64,000 nucleotides of DNA from CBDBES01 sp965204465 (GTDB lineage Bacteria > Spirochaetota > Leptospiria > Turneriellales > CBDBES01). The DNA lies in assembly GCA_965204465.1 (NCBI GenBank), contig CBDBES010000002.1, positions 682,001 to 746,000 of the forward strand, read 5' to 3'. Below the pieces are notes generated by a model that searched no databases, was not told where the DNA came from, and was given only the letters and a program-made list of their open reading frames with translations. Position numbers and translations under genes: made by a program. Shown in pieces: positions 62,561 through 64,000 of this stretch; the first letter of the stretch is position 1; the number at the start of each line of letters is the position of its first letter.

Positions 62561-64000
62561 TCACTCCAGAAAGAGACTTTCTCCGTTCATTCCATCTGCA
62601 GTATCCGGTATTTTAAGGTTAAGAATACTTAAAATAGTGGGGGCGATATCTGCTAATTTTCCATCTTTTAGAATATTTTTTTTCTCTTTCCATTCTTTTC
62701 CCACCAGTATCAAAGGAACCGGCATTGTAGTGTGTTGTGTAAAAGGAGTGATCTTATTTTCTGCTAGCATTTGCTCACAATTACCATGATCTGCCGTAAT
62801 TAGAAGATGATAGTCTTTTTCTAAAACCTTGGTCACTATTTCTCCTATGCATTTATCCAGGGTTTCTACTGCTTCTATCGCGGCTTTAAGTTTACCTGTA
62901 TGACCCACCATGTCACCGTTAGCAAAGTTTACCACAATAAAGCCATATTGATCCGAATCAATTGCCTCTAAAAGAGCATCCTTAACCTGATAGGCACTCA
63001 TCTCTGGTTTAAGATCATAAGTGGCCACTTTGGGAGATGGGATCAATAATCTTTCTTCATTAGGAAAAGCAGTTTCTTCCCCACCATTGAAAAAGAAAGT
63101 AACATGAGCGTATTTTTCTGTTTCTGCCAGTCGTAGCTGTTTTAAGCCATTATCAGAAATTACCTGGCCTAATAGGTTTTTAAGCTTTTTGGTAGGAAAT
63201 ACTATATCCAGATTAAATTTTTCGTCATATTCTGTAAGACATAAAAAATGAACTTTAGGGAATCTTGAGCGTTTAATAGGATCAAATTGAACTTGAGTCA
63301 ATGATCGTGTAATTTGCCTCGCTCTGTCTGCCCTGAAATTGAAGAATAAGACTCCATCATCATCCTGTAGTATGCCTTCTTTTCCTATGGAAATAGGTTC
63401 CATAAACTCATCTGTAATATCTTTTGAATAAAAATGCTGTATAGTGGATGGGATATCTTCTGATATGTTGCCTTTGCCTTCCGTTAGAAGTAGATAGGCT
63501 TTTTCAATACGTTCCCATCTTTTGTCTCTATCCATGGCATAGTAACGGCCTATCACAGAAACAAGTCTGCCAAATTTGATCGACTCCATATGATCCATGA
63601 TCTCTTTTACATAATCCTTTCCTGAATTAGGAGGCGTATCTCTACCATCTAAAAAAGCATGTACAAAAACCTTTAGATCAGGGTAATTCTTTTGGCAAAT
63701 ATTCAGTATCTCTTTTAGATGGTCTATATGAGAATGGACTCCTCCATCGGATAAAAGCCCTATTAGATGAAGTCTACTTTTTGATTGCTGTAGCTTTTGC
63801 ATTAAATTCACATAGGCAGTATTTTGGGCAAACTGTCCATTTTCAAGGCTTTTCTGGATTCTTGTTATATCACTGTAGGTGATCCTTCCTGCGCCTATGT
63901 TAAGATGGCCGATTTCTGAATTTCCCATTTGGCCATCAGGAAGACCTACCGATTCTCCGGAAGTATATATAATACTATTGGGATAATTTTCAAATAAATG
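62561..64000 (-). CDS. gpmI: 2,3-bisphosphoglycerate-independent phosphoglycerate mutase, N-terminus cut by window edge
   Basis: The frame is open to the window end, so about 60 N-terminal residues are missing; 479 are seen. G-L-P-D-G-Q-M-G-N-S-E-I-G-H contains the catalytic phospho-Ser. Further metal and substrate residues appear as V-H-S-H-I-D-H, D-G-R-D-T-P-P, F-R-A-D-R-A-R-Q, A-N-G-D-M-V-G-H-T-G and T-A-D-H-G-N-C-E-Q. The enzyme interconverts 3- and 2-phosphoglycerate in glycolysis with two Mn2+ ions. An internal ATG at 63926-63928 is just before the catalytic Ser and is not the start. Confidence 0.96.
   Translation of the reverse strand, partial: HLFENYPNSIIYTSGESVGLPDGQMGNSEIGHLNIGAGRITYSDITRIQKSLENGQFAQNTAYVNLMQKLQQSKSRLHLIGLLSDGGVHSHIDHLKEILNICQKNYPDLKVFVHAFLDGRDTPPNSGKDYVKEIMDHMESIKFGRLVSVIGRYYAMDRDKRWERIEKAYLLLTEGKGNISEDIPSTIQHFYSKDITDEFMEPISIGKEGILQDDDGVLFFNFRADRARQITRSLTQVQFDPIKRSRFPKVHFLCLTEYDEKFNLDIVFPTKKLKNLLGQVISDNGLKQLRLAETEKYAHVTFFFNGGEETAFPNEERLLIPSPKVATYDLKPEMSAYQVKDALLEAIDSDQYGFIVVNFANGDMVGHTGKLKAAIEAVETLDKCIGEIVTKVLEKDYHLLITADHGNCEQMLAENKITPFTQHTTMPVPLILVGKEWKEKKNILKDGKLADIAPTILSILNLKIPDTADGMNGESLFLE

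Overview
The window is low-GC, densely coded DNA from a diderm (Gram-negative-type) bacterium. The diderm evidence is lpxD, an OmpH/Skp-like chaperone, an OmpA-domain outer-membrane protein with FlgD-like Ig repeats, several predicted lipoproteins and a NagZ-like hexosaminidase. The gene mix, the many lipoproteins with loose lipoboxes, frequent TTG starts and a SpvB/RHS giant protein would fit a spirochaete of the Leptospira type, but no ribosomal RNA is present, so that placement is inference.

Layout. 1-4.6 kb: the C-terminal part of a GH89-like glucosaminidase, then a GT22-like membrane glycosyltransferase, a PAP2 lipid phosphatase and a PF10023-type exported peptidase. 4.6-7.6 kb: rpsL-rpsG-fusA on the minus strand, divergent from a PgpH-type 7TM-HD phosphodiesterase. 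10.3-14.2 kb (minus): ispA, ndk, tRNA-Glu, tRNA-Lys, a Sua5/TsaC protein, a class V aminotransferase and folE. 14.3-16.4 kb: two tandem decayed arylsulfotransferase-like lipoprotein genes. 16.6-27.7 kb: prmC, dps, nagZ-like, sulfite/nitrite reductase, a Panacea-domain antitoxin with a small overlapping partner, proB-dinB and a barrel-like protein. 27.8-31 kb: a single-chain Type ISP-like restriction-modification protein. 31-45.9 kb: aldo/keto reductase, M23 peptidase, envelope lipoproteins, ompH-lpxD-ruvX, the OmpA/FlgD protein, a DegT aminotransferase, a folK-panB gene fusion, a citrate-synthase-like protein lacking its usual first catalytic His, and a thioesterase. 60.9-64 kb: a small membrane protein, an EpmA/GenX-like aminoacyl-tRNA-synthetase paralogue and gpmI, cut by the window edge.

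The most unusual part is 46-60.9 kb, a polymorphic-toxin locus. A 2412-residue SpvB/FG-GAP/RHS protein carries membrane segments and a lipobox-like cysteine inside its RHS core. It ends in a tip with a phospholipase-A2-like HD motif. Downstream lies an array of displaced toxin tips alternating with small exported proteins: M23 endopeptidase tips, HELVH metallopeptidase-like tips and EELLH variants. Four of the small proteins are paralogous lipoproteins sharing the C-terminal ending Y-R-(L/M)-D-V-N. A second, nearly identical RHS-core copy sits at the far end, and the array stops at transposase debris. Shared DNA at the tip junctions and at the 3' ends of the lipoprotein genes suggests that tips and immunity genes are exchanged by homologous recombination. 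The lipoprotein immunity genes and peptidase tips point to a periplasmic or cell-wall target.
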